Part shown: piece by piece, positions 49,273-60,119 of the stretch
Numbering within the stretch: position 1 is the first letter of the stretch
Layout of the letters: every line of letters begins with the position of its first letter
NCBI GenBank assembly: GCA_950022655.1
Contig: OX465579.1
Coordinates: 45,735,950 to 45,799,949 of the forward strand
Length of the DNA stretch: 64,000 bases
Source of the DNA: Alentia gelatinosa
Lineage: Eukaryota; Annelida; Polychaeta; Phyllodocida; Polynoidae
Direction: 5' to 3'
Notes under the pieces: model-generated
What the model saw: only the letters and a program-made list of their open reading frames with translations
Told to the model about the DNA's origin: nothing
Databases searched by the model: none
Made by a program: the position numbers and the translations under genes

Positions 49273-50907
49273 CTAAAATATTATCGTCTCTCTCAACCAA
49301 GACATGCATATTTTGTTGTGACTTCTACCGGTGTTTACCATGTAAAGCACCTGCATATTATCTGTTATAAGATGCACCTTCTTGTTAATATAAGAATTAC
49401 CCCAACGTTTTAGGCCTGTCACAATCGGCCAAAGTTCTAAAACATTAATATTTAGATCGCCAAGATCTTCAATAGGTGGTGCAACTATATGGTCCTCTAA
49501 ACCGTACAAGTAAAGGTCATCTTTCCAAGTGCCTAACAGGAAATCTTTACCTGCCCATGCACCAAGACCCTTTCCCGATGCATCTGAAACAATCGGAATA
49601 TTATCACAATCTTTCTGTATAATTGATTTACCATTAAAAATCTCAGCAAAATTTTGCCACCATTCCAAGTCTTTTATGGTTTCTTCATCAAGATTAATTG
49701 AACCTTTTTTCGGACAAATCGTACTTAGGTCGAAAAATCGGCAACAAAAGGTGCGTCCACCCCGAACTACCTGTGAGCAAAAAGACATTATGCCCCCTAG
49801 AATTTCCAATTCCTTTTTAGTTGCATTACCTTTAGATAAAGTATTACCCACAGCGATCTTCAACTTTTCAACTTTAGAATCAGGTAATGTAAGGCACATA
49901 TCAATAGTATCAATGGTGATACCGAGAAAAATAGCATTTGTAGATGGTTCTTTAAGTTTGTTAATTGAAATTACAAAACCAAATTTCTCCAAAAGATTGA
50001 TAAAAATATCTCTCTTTCTTAGACAATCGGCATACGATTCACCGCTTATGAGAAAATCATCAAGGTAATTAACGATACCATCAACACCTTCTTGCCTAGC
50101 TGCATCCACCAAAAAATCTGAAATTCTAGTAAATATCGATGGTGCACAACGTAAACCGAAGCACAAACGATTGTCGTTAAATATCGCCTCCCAAGAGCCG
50201 ATATCCCATCTAAAACCTTGGTAGCGTGTATGGTCTGAAAAAACATTTATCGACCTATAGGCCGATTTTAAATCCACAATCAATATAATATCGCCCCGAT
50301 TTAGACGATCTGCTGCACTGTAAACGCTATTAAACCGAATTTCTGAAAAAGTTGAATCCATGTGATTGTTTATGCTCGATTTTTCTGGCATGGAACAATC
50401 GGTAATCGGTCTTAACTTGCCGTTTGATTTTAAAACTGCCCCTAAAGCATGAATACAATCGGGCTTTTCTTTAGCGATACCAATTTTTTCCTCTTTAAGT
50501 TCGTTTCTAACGATTTCAGACATTTCATTTTTGAACTTTTCATCAAGAATAGAGTTATAATTATCGCAATCGTAAGATGTATCACAATTATCATTTACGA
50601 TTTTAAAACCTTTGTTAAAACCGTCCCACAGAAAATCTTTTTCTGATTTAGTTAAGTTTGAAGTACAACTTTTGCCGAATAAATATCGTTTTAAACGACA
50701 TGGTTTTATTTGTGATAAATTTTTCCCAACCCTGTGGGTACAACAACAAATACCTAAATCGCATTTCGAATCAACTCCCGTAAAAACGATATTAGGATTA
50801 TCAACCGGCGATTCCTCATGAATCGCAAACGTATCAACAGATGGTGCTACAGATTCAAAAGCAAATATATCGGAGAACGAGTTATTTTTAGAATCATCAA
50901 ATTCCAC
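49273..50907 (-). pseudogene. Ngaro reverse transcriptase / RNase H
   Basis: The 544-codon frame has an N-terminal Cys-containing region (GICCCTH), then RT: KLRPITDCSMPE, ILIVDLKSAYRSI (motif A), GLRCAPSIFTRI (B), NYLDDFLISGE (YLDD box) and SINKLKEPSTNAIFLGI. RNase H follows: PIVSDASGKGLGAW (D), INVLELWPIV (E) and VHLITDNMQVLYM (D). The frame ends after SWLRETIIF. In another frame from about 49318 the sequence continues as VERDDNILADYLSR, the last RNase H box with its Asp. A frameshift near 49318 therefore truncates the domain. Confidence 0.9.
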
Positions 50908-50942
50908 AAACGATACTTTGTCACAAAACTCATTCCGGTTAT

Positions 50943-51848
50943 CTACTCGACTTGCGATATCCGCACCCCACCTTCACTTATTATACTTTTTGGTTGATTC
51001 ACACTCAGACTGCCCGTGTGACTTTGAGTTGCAATCATAGCAAGTATGTTTGTATTTGCAAGGGTTAAACTTGCAACCGTTTTTGGTTGTATTAAATATT
51101 TTGCAAATACCGATCTGATCATTTTTCTTATTACTTTTGTTTTTGGCCATAGCAGCACCTACCGTTCCTTCATATGACAAATATCTTACTATATCGGATG
51201 GATCGATACCTTTAAATGCATGGATACCATCTTTTTCTGCCCTTTCTTTTACTGAATTATCGTATACAATAGTGCTTCATTTGTGAAAAATTTTGACTCT
51301 GCCTTTTCTGACAACAATATCAAGTGATCAACAAAATCTATCGCTTTTTCACCATTTGTTAACAAATTTTTGAGCATTTTTAAATTTATCACATTCAATT
51401 TTTCAATTGTCAACAGTTTTTCATTCTCCCCCAGGAAATGTTTCGACAAATATTTATCCTCTTTTGTCTTCTCATTTTTCTCTGACGACACCACTGGCTT
51501 ACACGTCTCGGTAGGCTTTTCTGTAGGCGGATTTGCAGATCCATCATCTTGTAAGCTGGCGTTTTTATTTGCAGAAGCGATATCTTGATCATCTTTTTGG
51601 AGCGAATTCTTCTCGTTCTTTTCTTCCAGCAAACCTATTACTGTGAAGAGTGACGCCTCTAGTCTATCCATCCTTCCCTCCATTTTCGACATCAACGGAA
51701 GGCTGGGTCTCGATGAAGAACGGTCTCCCTCAGTCTCCCCGTCAGTCTCTCCGGTCGTAGCCTCAGATTCCGCTAAAATTCTCCGATAATTAGCACTATC
51801 AAATTCATCTACCGTCGTGGCAGCAGCAACTTGTCTCTTCCTTCCCAT
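50943..51848 (-). pseudogene. Ngaro gag-like protein with zinc knuckle, one frameshift
   Basis: The likely start is the ATG at 51848 (MGRKRQ). The open frame itself extends upstream into repeat A1. The N-terminal part is acidic and Ser/Thr-rich, with a coiled-coil-like stretch (MEGRMDRLEASLFTVIGLLE) and a helical region near LKMLKNLLTNGEK. The frame stops at 51249, but the adjacent frame continues from about 51270 through SVKERAEKDGIHAFKGIDP to a Cys-rich end. That end has a C-x9-C-x4-C-x3-H box and a CCHC knuckle (CYDCNSKSHGQSEC). One frameshift separates the two parts. Confidence 0.75.
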
Positions 51849-51897
51849 CGTGGTTAAATTTATCGTATAACCAAAAGAACTCGGACCACTGATCCAG

Positions 51898-52142
51898 AGT
51901 TTAAAAATATGTGCTTCTAGTATCACAGGAGCTAGCAGAATAACGGTAAACACAGAAGAACGTGACGTAACGCGATGACTAATAGATGCGGTAGTCAAGC
52001 GGTAGTCAAGCGACTAACCTAGAAACGTGACGAGATAGATACACAACTAGATACGTCACGAATAGGTATGCTGCGGAGAGCTACACAGTAGACTTGCGGC
52101 AGCCTTAATATATATTTATATATTGAAATATATAGACATATA
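51898..52142 (-). repeat. Ngaro repeat A1 (outer 5' repeat)
   Basis: The 5' outer copy of the A repeat, running into TATATA sequence at its outer end. Like A2 it contains the AACGTGACG and ACGTCACGAATAGG segments. It probably includes the element's promoter, since the gag frame starts at or just inside it. Confidence 0.9.
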
Positions 52143-52158
52143 TATATATATATTTATA

Positions 52159-52222
<64 letters not shown>

Positions 52223-52265
52223 CATATATATATACGTATCGACCATAAATATATATATATATAGG
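52143..52265. repeat. TATA-rich simple sequence at Ngaro edge
   Basis: Imperfect TA repeats with TACA and TACGTA interruptions. Similar TATACGTA sequence lies at the other edge (47655-47697), so the element probably inserted into one such tract. Confidence 0.85.
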
Positions 52266-53800
52266 TCAGGTCTCTGACGGGCTTTTGATTTGTGCTTAGA
52301 GCAAAGAGAGGCTGAAAGTGTTCCTTCCAATGAGATCCTTAGTTCTAGCTGGCTGCTGGTGTACTGCAGACTTTTGTCGCCTCCTGGGTGGGAGCAAGGT
52401 GGTTCCTAGACACACGTCTTGGTGTCATCACTGTCCAATGGATATGTAGCGAGAAAGGCTTAGGGGATTCCTAACAGGTGTTCATTTTGACCTGACACCT
52501 GTCATATCAAGAATATCCGGGAATTCTTTAATCTACAGAGTAGAAAAATTCAGTAATAGAGAAAAGAGTTTTTTTTAAGAGGGGGGGGGGGGGGTGTAGG
52601 TGGATCCGTGTTCATTGGCATGCCAGGAGGAAGTGGGCGAGGGTAGTGAGGGCATGTGCGTGGCCACGTGACCGCACATGCACGCTACCCACTTGTGATA
52701 GCGTACTTATAGTTACTTGTCTCTTCTGTATCGCATTACCGCCAACCTGCTGTTAGCTAATGCAGTTTACTAGGTTTGAATGGGTCAAAAGGCTGCTATT
52801 AGGGTCTGATATTAGATTGAAAAAGCGTATCTTTTGCCTCTACCATAGAACTCTTTGTGAGTATACAACCCTCTCTTTCATATTTAACTGAGCCGACTAG
52901 GAGATAAACATTCTGAATAGTCAGATGAAGTGCTACGTTTTTTCGTTCTCACCTTGCATACTTCCCTTGACTATTTGCATTTATCAATTCTTTTTTGTGT
53001 GTATTTACTGTTTGACTTCACTGTCCTCTGCAGTTGCACAGATGGTTAAATCTCATCAGTGACATCGGAAAGAAGGACCTAGTTAAAAGACTCTTAAAGG
53101 TTCCTGGTGTGACTTAGTCATGGTACAGGAGCATTACAGCATCCAGCATGTCAAGTCATGACATTTCTGTATTTGAAAATGTACTGATGTTGGATTTTGT
53201 GCATATCCAGGCAATACTCTAAAGTATTTACTTCATCCTACCATATGAAATGCAGCCTTGTACTATCAGATCATGATGTATACTCCTGTTATATAGTCTG
53301 CACTTATAACATGTGAGTTGAAAACATTGCAATGATCAATTATATTGATAAACCAATATGCTGCTTAGGAATGTATAGTGGTAGCCACACAAAAAATAGC
53401 TACTTTATTCATGGATCAAATATCTCCTGCATAAATCAGTGCACCAGAGCCTCATTAAAAGGATTTATGGTATATGCATAGTAACCCTTTCATGACACAT
53501 GATGCCTGGAGGCATTATTTCTCCAATATTTACAAAATTATTTTATCAAGGATATGATAGAGCAATATTAACCAAATCTTCACAGAATGTAGACCTGTAT
53601 GACATCATATTTAGTGTTTCTATTCAAAAGAAATGCAATATTTAGGATTATTCATCTTATCACATGATTACCAACTCAAATTATGACTTTGGGCAAATGT
53701 ATGTGCCTGACCCCAGTGGTGTACCAGCACCCGTCCTCATGGCAGTAGCTTGGCAGCCGGCACCTGTGCTGAAAGGGTTAGATGGCAATTTCATATCTAT
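52266..53800. other. No gene recognised
   Basis: AT-rich intergenic sequence with a poly-G run at about 52581-52594. No supportable open frame. Confidence 0.4.
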
Positions 53801-53807
53801 AGGTTAT

Positions 53808-54008
53808 TAAAATACGGTTTATTACAGTTACAATTTTCAATCAGGAATATATTACAGGTTATCAAACTGTTATCAAAATACGGTTTGGCACAGTTAAGAT
53901 TTACGGTCAGAAATATATTACGGTCATCCGTAAAATTTACGGTGTTTCCCTGGCACCCTAGTTGGCAGGGAAACTCCGTAAAATTCACGGGAAATTTTTT
54001 ACAGTGTA
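53808..54008. repeat. AAAATACGGTTT tandem pair and CCGTAAAATTTACGG foldback
   Basis: Two related units of about 66 bases start near 53808 and 53874 (AAAATACGGTTT, CAGTTA, AATATATTAC). They are followed by a hairpin: 53928-53955 pairs with 53963-53990 (CCGTAAAATTTACGG, TGTTTCCCTGGCA). The unit ends in TTTTTTACAGTGT, a type of terminus common in MITEs. The left end was not identified. Confidence 0.55.
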
Positions 54009-54129
54009 GGTTAGTTTTTGCTTTCCCAAGAAATGCAGAGCTTGGACTATATATCAAATGTGGTTTTCATATACAAGGGAATAAGAGTTTTTTATTCCTG
54101 ATTTTTAGATTGACATATTCTTGATGTGA

Positions 54130-55100
54130 TCTAGCCTGGATTGAAAACCAAATGTATAATGTTTAAATCTAATAAAAAAAGAAAAGAAAAAGAAATAGTG
54201 GACTCAAAAATCTTTATTTCCACAATTCGGATTTACTCAGAAGTTCTATTGTCGAGTCGCCCCTGGGGCAGATTACTTTTGTCCAGGCAATCTTTTTTGT
54301 TGTTGAAACTTTTATTTATACTGGGATCATACTCAGCCATTACAGCTGGTTTCAATGTATGCCCAGGTATGCATTGTATTCCAAAGTACATTTGGTATAA
54401 ATAGATTTCATGCAGCACTTGTGTGCAACGTATGTACAATACATTATAATAAATATAAAGAGATACAAGGGAGGAAGAGGCTAAAAAACGAGCTCACGGG
54501 TCTTTCTCTGAGATTGTCCTTGAATCAAATTATCAATATACACGAGTATAGATATGGGAGTATTTTCAAGTTTTAAGTATAGTAAACCATGAATGATACT
54601 ATTCTTCGCGGACAGGAGTTCATGACTGCAGGAGGGTATTCGAGAAGTCCGTATTTTTGTTATCATGGGATGTTTGTTTCTAAGTACCGCTTCTGGAGTA
54701 TTTTGAAATGTTCTATGGTATCCGTATTTCTAAGTTCAGGACTTAAACTGTTCCAAAGACTAGCCCCATAGTACATTAATCAATCTTCTGCCACCCAGCT
54801 AGCTAAATTCTGGGATTACTTATAATCACGTAGGCAATTTGGGAACGTTAATTTGTCAAACCTGTGAGATCATTATCTTCATATCGTAGGAGAGGTATTT
54901 CCTGGGCCACGCTGGGAAGGAATCCAACATCAAACCAGCCTCATAAGGTGATTGGAGGCAGTATAAATAATGAAATAAAAAAAAATCCCTAATGACGTCG
55001 TAGCCAGCCCAGGACCCGGTAGAGGGAGTAATCCCTAGGGATACCAGTGATGACATCAAGAGGCTAATAATAATAAGCCCGTTGCCGATAGAGTTCAATA
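54130..55100. other. No gene recognised
   Basis: AT-rich sequence, open frames of up to 87 codons without domains. Confidence 0.4.
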
Positions 55101-55114
55101 TGAATGCTACTGTA

Positions 55115-55818
55115 GGCTCCGATATGCTCTATGATGGACCTCCCGATACAAAATCAAAATCACATCGGAAGATCACCTAATATCAGGGCAGTTGACCACT
55201 TCTCTGCGAAAAAAGGGGGTCTACAATTTGGTACCGATGAAGAACGTGTATCGTAGGATGGATATGACAATTCAACCTGTTGAAATGTTGGTGGGTAATC
55301 GTGAGCATCGCAGAGTATTTTGCCGGGAAAATCAGTGTTACGTGTGAATCACTGATCAGAATATTAAGAAATTTTGGAATTGAATAGGAGATACATATGT
55401 TCGTATGCCCTGTAAATTTGGTGTTTTTTTAATCAGGTTTAAGTGTCTCAAATCAATATTTTCTTAATTGTACTTGGAACAGAACTTTTATTGCATGGAA
55501 AAAACACATTATTGTTCTATGTCTCCTGGGAAACATTATCGATGCGATATTTTCTGAATTGTTATGTATTTTATATTTAAAAATGCAGATAACACTTCAA
55601 GATAGGCACTTGTGCGTTGGTAATATCGTGGGGAATATCGGGACCATGGTCACCTATTTTTACTGGTCAACCCCTTACGATGCGTGGTGAATTGGCATGT
55701 CTAGACATATATGTCTTTGATTTTGCACCCTCCTGATATGTCTCCGATATTGACTTTTTGTATCAGTGCCATATCGGTAGGTCTAAATCTCTATCATAGC
55801 AGGCAGACGCCGGGCCTA
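55115..55818. mobile_element. TTAGGCCCGGCGTCCACC MITE family, interrupted copy
   Basis: The first half is at 55115-55245 (CCTCCCGATACAAAATCAAA, then CAGGGCAGTTGACCA). The second half is at about 55650-55818 (GAATTGGCATGTCTAGACAT, then GACGCCGGGCC). About 400 bases of unrelated AT-rich sequence separate them, presumably an insertion whose identity I could not determine. The left inverted end is degraded. Confidence 0.65.
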
Positions 55819-55915
55819 GCATGATGTTTTTTTTATTGCTGACTCACTTAAGCTTAGGCCTGGCGTCCACCTACTACGAGATGCCTCCAATATGGTTTGC
55901 GACGGACATCCTGAT

Positions 55916-57421
55916 CTTTTTTTTTAATATTCACTTAAGTAAACATACATAGACACAATATGTCGTCTACGGACGTTCTTCCCATACAGGTCAAGGACAA
56001 AACAAAACAGGACAGTCATTCATACAGCATTCAAAAATGAGGAATTTTCAATGTCTTTGAGTATAAATGATTGCAGTTGGTCGTTCTTCATTTCAGTTTT
56101 AAATCTATCCTTAGTTGCTGCCTCTTGAGTTGCCTCAGTAAGGAGATTCCAGAATTTACCTTCGATGAAATATGCACCGTTTTTATACTTATCTCTATTG
56201 GGCTTTTTTTGTTTTAAGATTAATTTACTCATGTTTCGTGTCATATAAGGATGATCCCTGTTTAAATGGGTCGGATCTAATGACCACCACCGTATTACAT
56301 TGTGAGTGTGACATGTTCTCAGAAACTTTAAACTTCTTACTTTACATCTTGTAAGTAATTCATCGGTATGGATATCTCTGGGATTTTTTTATTTTCAAAT
56401 AACTCCTTATAGTATGGTTAAAATTATTTTGCTACGACCTTTTCGTTTTCTGTGTAAAATTCCAGTGCACGAAATCATCGTGTTCTAGTACTGATGATAA
56501 CATTTGTTTTACAATTTTTAAGCTTTGTTCAAATATGAAAAGATACCTTATTTTTCGATATTTGAAAAGTTAAAAACGGCATTCTTTTAGAATTTCATGA
56601 TACTGCTGGTTAAAAGTAGCATGTCTGTCAATGATGACCCCTAGGTATTTCACGGAATCTACTGACTCGAGTTTATTTCCATTTATCTCAATATCTGGTT
56701 TAAGCTCCTTAGCTCTTCGCTTACTAGAAAATCATACTACTTTACTCTTTTTATAATTCGGTGTTAATCTAATTCTTTTCCACAAACTAAAGGTAATCAG
56801 ATCTTCGGTAATATTTTCTCTAATTTGTTGGTTAGTTTGGGCTTTAGCAAAGAATACCAGGTCATCAGCGTATAATATAATTTTAGAATGTAGTATTAAA
56901 TCCTTAATAGAATTGACATATATGACAAACAGAATGGGCCCCAGAATGGACTCTTGGGGAACCCCAAAAGTTACTAATCTTTATTTCGTGTTTGCCGGCA
57001 GGTCCAGATTTAAATCAATTAGTTTGTTTATCAATATATTGTGATTTACACAATCAAATGCTTTTATATATCAAAGACAATTCCTATTGCAATGTTTCTG
57101 TCATCTATTGCTTCATGAATAAATTTGGTTAAATGAAATATTGCTTGTTTAGTCGATCTGCCAGGTATAAAACCGTATTGATGTAAGCGAAGTCAGAAGT
57201 CTTTGATGAATAACTTTTTCGATTATTTTTGATAAAAAGGGTAGTACGGTAATTGGCCTCCAATTTGAGGGTTGGTCTGAAGATCCGTCTTTGGGAATTG
57301 GTGTGATGATCCCTATCTTTTGTCTATCAGGAAAAATACAACTTGTTAATATATCATTAATAAAAGATACAAGCCGTGGTATATTTAACAGTAAGATACG
57401 TTTTAAGTAGGTTGAGTTGAT
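55916..57421 (-). mobile_element. 5'-truncated LINE inserted in the MITE
   Basis: On the - strand the element begins at about 57421 within the RT domain and ends in a poly-A tract (poly-T on the + strand at 55916-55926). RT motifs include SNWRPITVLPFLSKIIEKVI at its start and the catalytic LYADDLVFF at about 56860-56875. The thumb region follows, and then a C-terminal domain ending at 56020 (FWNLLTEATQEAA, LQSFILKDIENSS). Several stops and frame changes lie between. A TGATC at both edges is a candidate short target duplication. Confidence 0.8.
56020..57421 (-). pseudogene. LINE reverse transcriptase, multiply interrupted
   Basis: Pieces in changing frames run from INSTYLKRILLLNIPRLVSF through the fingers (IGIITPIPKDGSSDQPSNWRP), the YADD box and SVKYLGVIIDRHATFNQQYH (thumb), to the last 74 codons at 56244-56020, rich in Lys and Asn. 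The order fits Jockey/CR1-like non-LTR elements. The 111-codon frame at 57149-57484 starts about 20 codons before the LINE, in MITE sequence, so its first residues are not LINE-derived. No endonuclease domain is present. Confidence 0.8.
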
Positions 57422-57649
57422 CAAAATCGTGTCGGAAGGTAACCTAATATCAGTGCAGTTGACCAAGTTTCTGCAATTAGGCACTGAAAAAAATCCCTTA
57501 TGATACGTGGTGGATTGGCATGTCTAGACGTTGTTCTACAATTTTTCACCTTCCCGATATGTCTCCGATATTTGCTTTTTGTATCGGTGCCATATTGGTA
57601 GGTCTAAATTTCTATCGTAGTAAATGGATGCTAGGCCTTAAGATGGAAT

Positions 57650-59400
57650 GTATGGACTAAGACAATAAAAATTACAGGGGTATTCTTTTCCTGTGTCGAA
57701 CGAATACATATATGGTATCTATTATCATTAACATCCAAGCGGTATGAGATATTTTGTATTTTGTAGCGAATCTATACCCACATTTTCTGTGGTCATGATT
57801 TACCATCTGGTACAAACAGCCACGGACGTTATTAGGTGCGTATAGTGTATTACATATGTAGGCATGCATCAATAATAATGCAATGCAGTGCGTACACGGT
57901 TTCTATCTATGAGAATTATATAATTCCCCTGCCCACCCAACCCATGCCAATCAATATAAATCATGCATGCAACGTTGGACCTCTGATCTGTTAACCCGAC
58001 TTTCCGTTAACACTTAAACAGTTCTGTCGGGTAATAAGTGCAATAATGTGTCTCTGCCTCTCGTCTGAAAACCCACCGCCATGATCCGCCTAAACGGTAT
58101 GACCCTGTGAAGTACATGATGCAAGTGTGCTTTGAATATTCCTTATGGTGGAGCAAGTGCCAAAACCATATTGTATTCAAACTATAATCCAGCTTCTAAT
58201 AAGGGTAAGGCTGTTACCCACCAGAACCGTAATGCCAGACTTCATAAAGTGAGCAGTGCTTGTGGTTTGTGCAAAATCAAAGCCAGACATCGGGAAATGC
58301 ACACTTGGATCTCGATTTAGCCCAGGTTTTAATCACGTACATCACATGGCCCATACGACTGTGGATACTATATATACGACCTAGCAATAACTCCGACCGG
58401 TAAGTGTCCACATTTTATGCATTAAGTAGATCAAACGCGTCTGCCATCGTTCTGGCAGTCTCAAGTGGTTGTGTCACAACATAATGACGTTATGCAAAGG
58501 TAATATCACCATACAGTGGGAATCTCTATCGGAAATCCTTAATGTTAGTGCCGCTGGGAATATACCACCACGCGGGCCTTTGCTTTACCACTTACTCTTA
58601 GAGATAGTGGAGGGGACCTGGGAGGGGGTTGTAGCACCATGTCCGGCTATATACATATAGCCAGATATGGTCATAGTGAAGTGGTTGCCGTCTGAGAGAT
58701 GCCCGGTAACAGACAGACTTCTTACACAGCTTCCGAGCTGCTGAGATACACCGAAGTGCTCCATATTTGGGCTGAGGAAAATAGATGGCGCAGACCTGCG
58801 GCGGTCTACCGTAAGTGGTAATAGGCATGTATAACATTGTAGGCCAATAAGCGTCAGCACGGGTCTGAAGGTGTCCATTACCACCAGAGCATTAGCCCTG
58901 TGTGGTGTGCTATAAAGTATGGATGTGGGGGACCCTATTAGAATCTGTTGACATTGGTACATTGGTCCGGATTGCAGCTGGGCATGGTGCCGCCTAGCTT
59001 GGGCATAGTTCATAATTAATCTCATTAGTATTACATAAGACCGGCTCGGCTCGATCGGGAGTCGGTGATACCAATCTGGGCGCAAATGTATTAAGGCCGG
59101 TCCATAGCGCCAGGGGCGGAAAGAATGGGCATCAAATGGGCACATTGCTCTGTCAAGGGCATGGCGGCTCGAACAAGGCACAGAAATATTCCTACTACTC
59201 GGCTCAGTGGTAATTTCATTAGATCCACCCCAGCTTTCTCATTGTAGGCACATCTATAGGATACTCCCTCCTCTCACGCTCCCTTGGCTTTGGCATATTA
59301 TCAAAGACAACCCGCCATTGAAGCATCCCGCCCCTCCCATCACACACAACCATCGCGTATTTCACAAAGGATCCCTAAATGGTACGAGAAATTACGACGA
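57650..59400. other. No gene recognised; long unassigned - strand frame
   Basis: A 198-codon frame (58585-59181, - strand) and a 79-codon frame overlapping it have no recognisable domain. The longer frame is notable for its length in this AT/GC-mixed stretch and lies about 270 bases downstream of the candidate exon at 59453-59752 on the same strand. I cannot show that the two are spliced. Confidence 0.3.
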
Positions 59401-59452
59401 ATTACAAGCGGAGACCCTGATAAATCCAGCCGTAGTCATTGCCGTTTCTTAC

Positions 59453-59752
59453 CTGGTCTCGTAGGTTTCCAGATCTAAGTCGCCATGGATCAATAGGGAG
59501 GTTTGATCCCATTTCCCAGGTAAACAGCAGGTAGTGCGGGTCGGGCAGTCGGAGCTTTGTCCTCGTATATAGGTGGTGAGCGGCGGTGTTGGGGGTTGGG
59601 TTCTGGTCAATGCTCACCTGTACAAAGCCGGGCTTACATGCGGAACCTGGCCAGTTGTACGGGGGCGTCTTCACAGCTGGGCGCACCTGTTCTATAAAGC
59701 ACCCGCCTCCGTCGACAGAGACAGGGGCATCGACCGGATCATCTATTAGCAT
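59453..59752 (-). CDS. Candidate exon of an unidentified gene
   Basis: A 116-codon frame has complex, non-repetitive composition (for example KTPPYNWPGSACKPGFVQV and LFTWEMGSNLPIDPWRL). On the - strand it reads into GACCAG|GTAAGAA at 59453, a near-consensus splice donor, with stops only after it. The 5' boundary is unclear: a weak acceptor may lie near 59720, since the frame upstream is closed by a TGA near 59777. I do not recognise the family. It may be an internal or first coding exon, or chance. Confidence 0.25.
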
Positions 59753-60054
59753 TCCTCTGTCACAACATCATCGACTCCTGCCGATGCCTCACCTTTCTGT
59801 TTGAGTGACAGAGCCTCAGTTACGGCCTTCTACCTGAGCAGAGGACGCCCCTGAATCATTCAGCATCATGGGTGCTTGGGATACACTGTCACTGTGACCT
59901 TGCATAATTCCTGCTTAAAGTGATGGCAAACAGCAATGACCTCCAGGGCACCCTAAAGAAAGCCCCCCCCCCCCTCCCAGCGGCATCGAAATGGGTGTCA
60001 CAATCCGCTCATAGCTCTGCCCATGGCGCCAATATCATATATACAAGCAAAGTA

Positions 60055-60118
60055 AGAGGGGGAAGGCATGAATCAAAGCCTGGACAACGGAAGCCATACA
60101 CATGGCTTCCTCATGCCT
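60055..60118. repeat. Nested hairpin
   Basis: GGAAGCCA and TGGCTTCC pair around TACACA (about 60088-60109), and GGGAAGGCATGA near 60060 pairs with TCATGCCTTCCC after it. The outer and inner stems are separated by a bulge on the left. Confidence 0.6.
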
Positions 60119-60119
60119 T

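Larger units (their letters stand above)
47695..52142 (-). mobile_element. Ngaro-type YR retrotransposon with split direct repeats
   Basis: Read on the - strand the layout is A1 (52142-51898), gag, RT-RNase H, recombinase, B1 (48225-48127), A2 (48130-47887), spacer, B2 (47793-47695). A1 and A2 (about 244 bases) and B1 and B2 (about 98 bases) are direct copies with few differences. This A1-ORFs-B1-A2-B2 order is the split-direct-repeat structure known for Ngaro and PAT elements, which use a tyrosine recombinase and make no target duplication. The element sits in an (AT)n/TATA-rich site on both sides. Three frameshifts (gag, RNase H, recombinase) show that this copy is dead, although repeat similarity suggests recent insertion. 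Confidence 0.9.
55853..57642. mobile_element. TTAGGCCCGGCGTCCACC MITE family, split by a LINE
   Basis: The left end CTTAGGCCTGGCGTCCACC starts at 55853 and runs to CCTGAT at about 55914. The family sequence resumes at about 57419 (GATCAAAATCGTGTCGG) and runs to the right end near 57642 (CTAGGCCTTAAG). What lies between is a LINE on the - strand. The gap falls inside the family's CCTCCCGATAGAAAATCAAAA segment. Confidence 0.75.

Noticed and set aside
49529..50068. 179-codon + strand frame inside the Ngaro element
   Set aside because: Antisense shadow of the RT frame.
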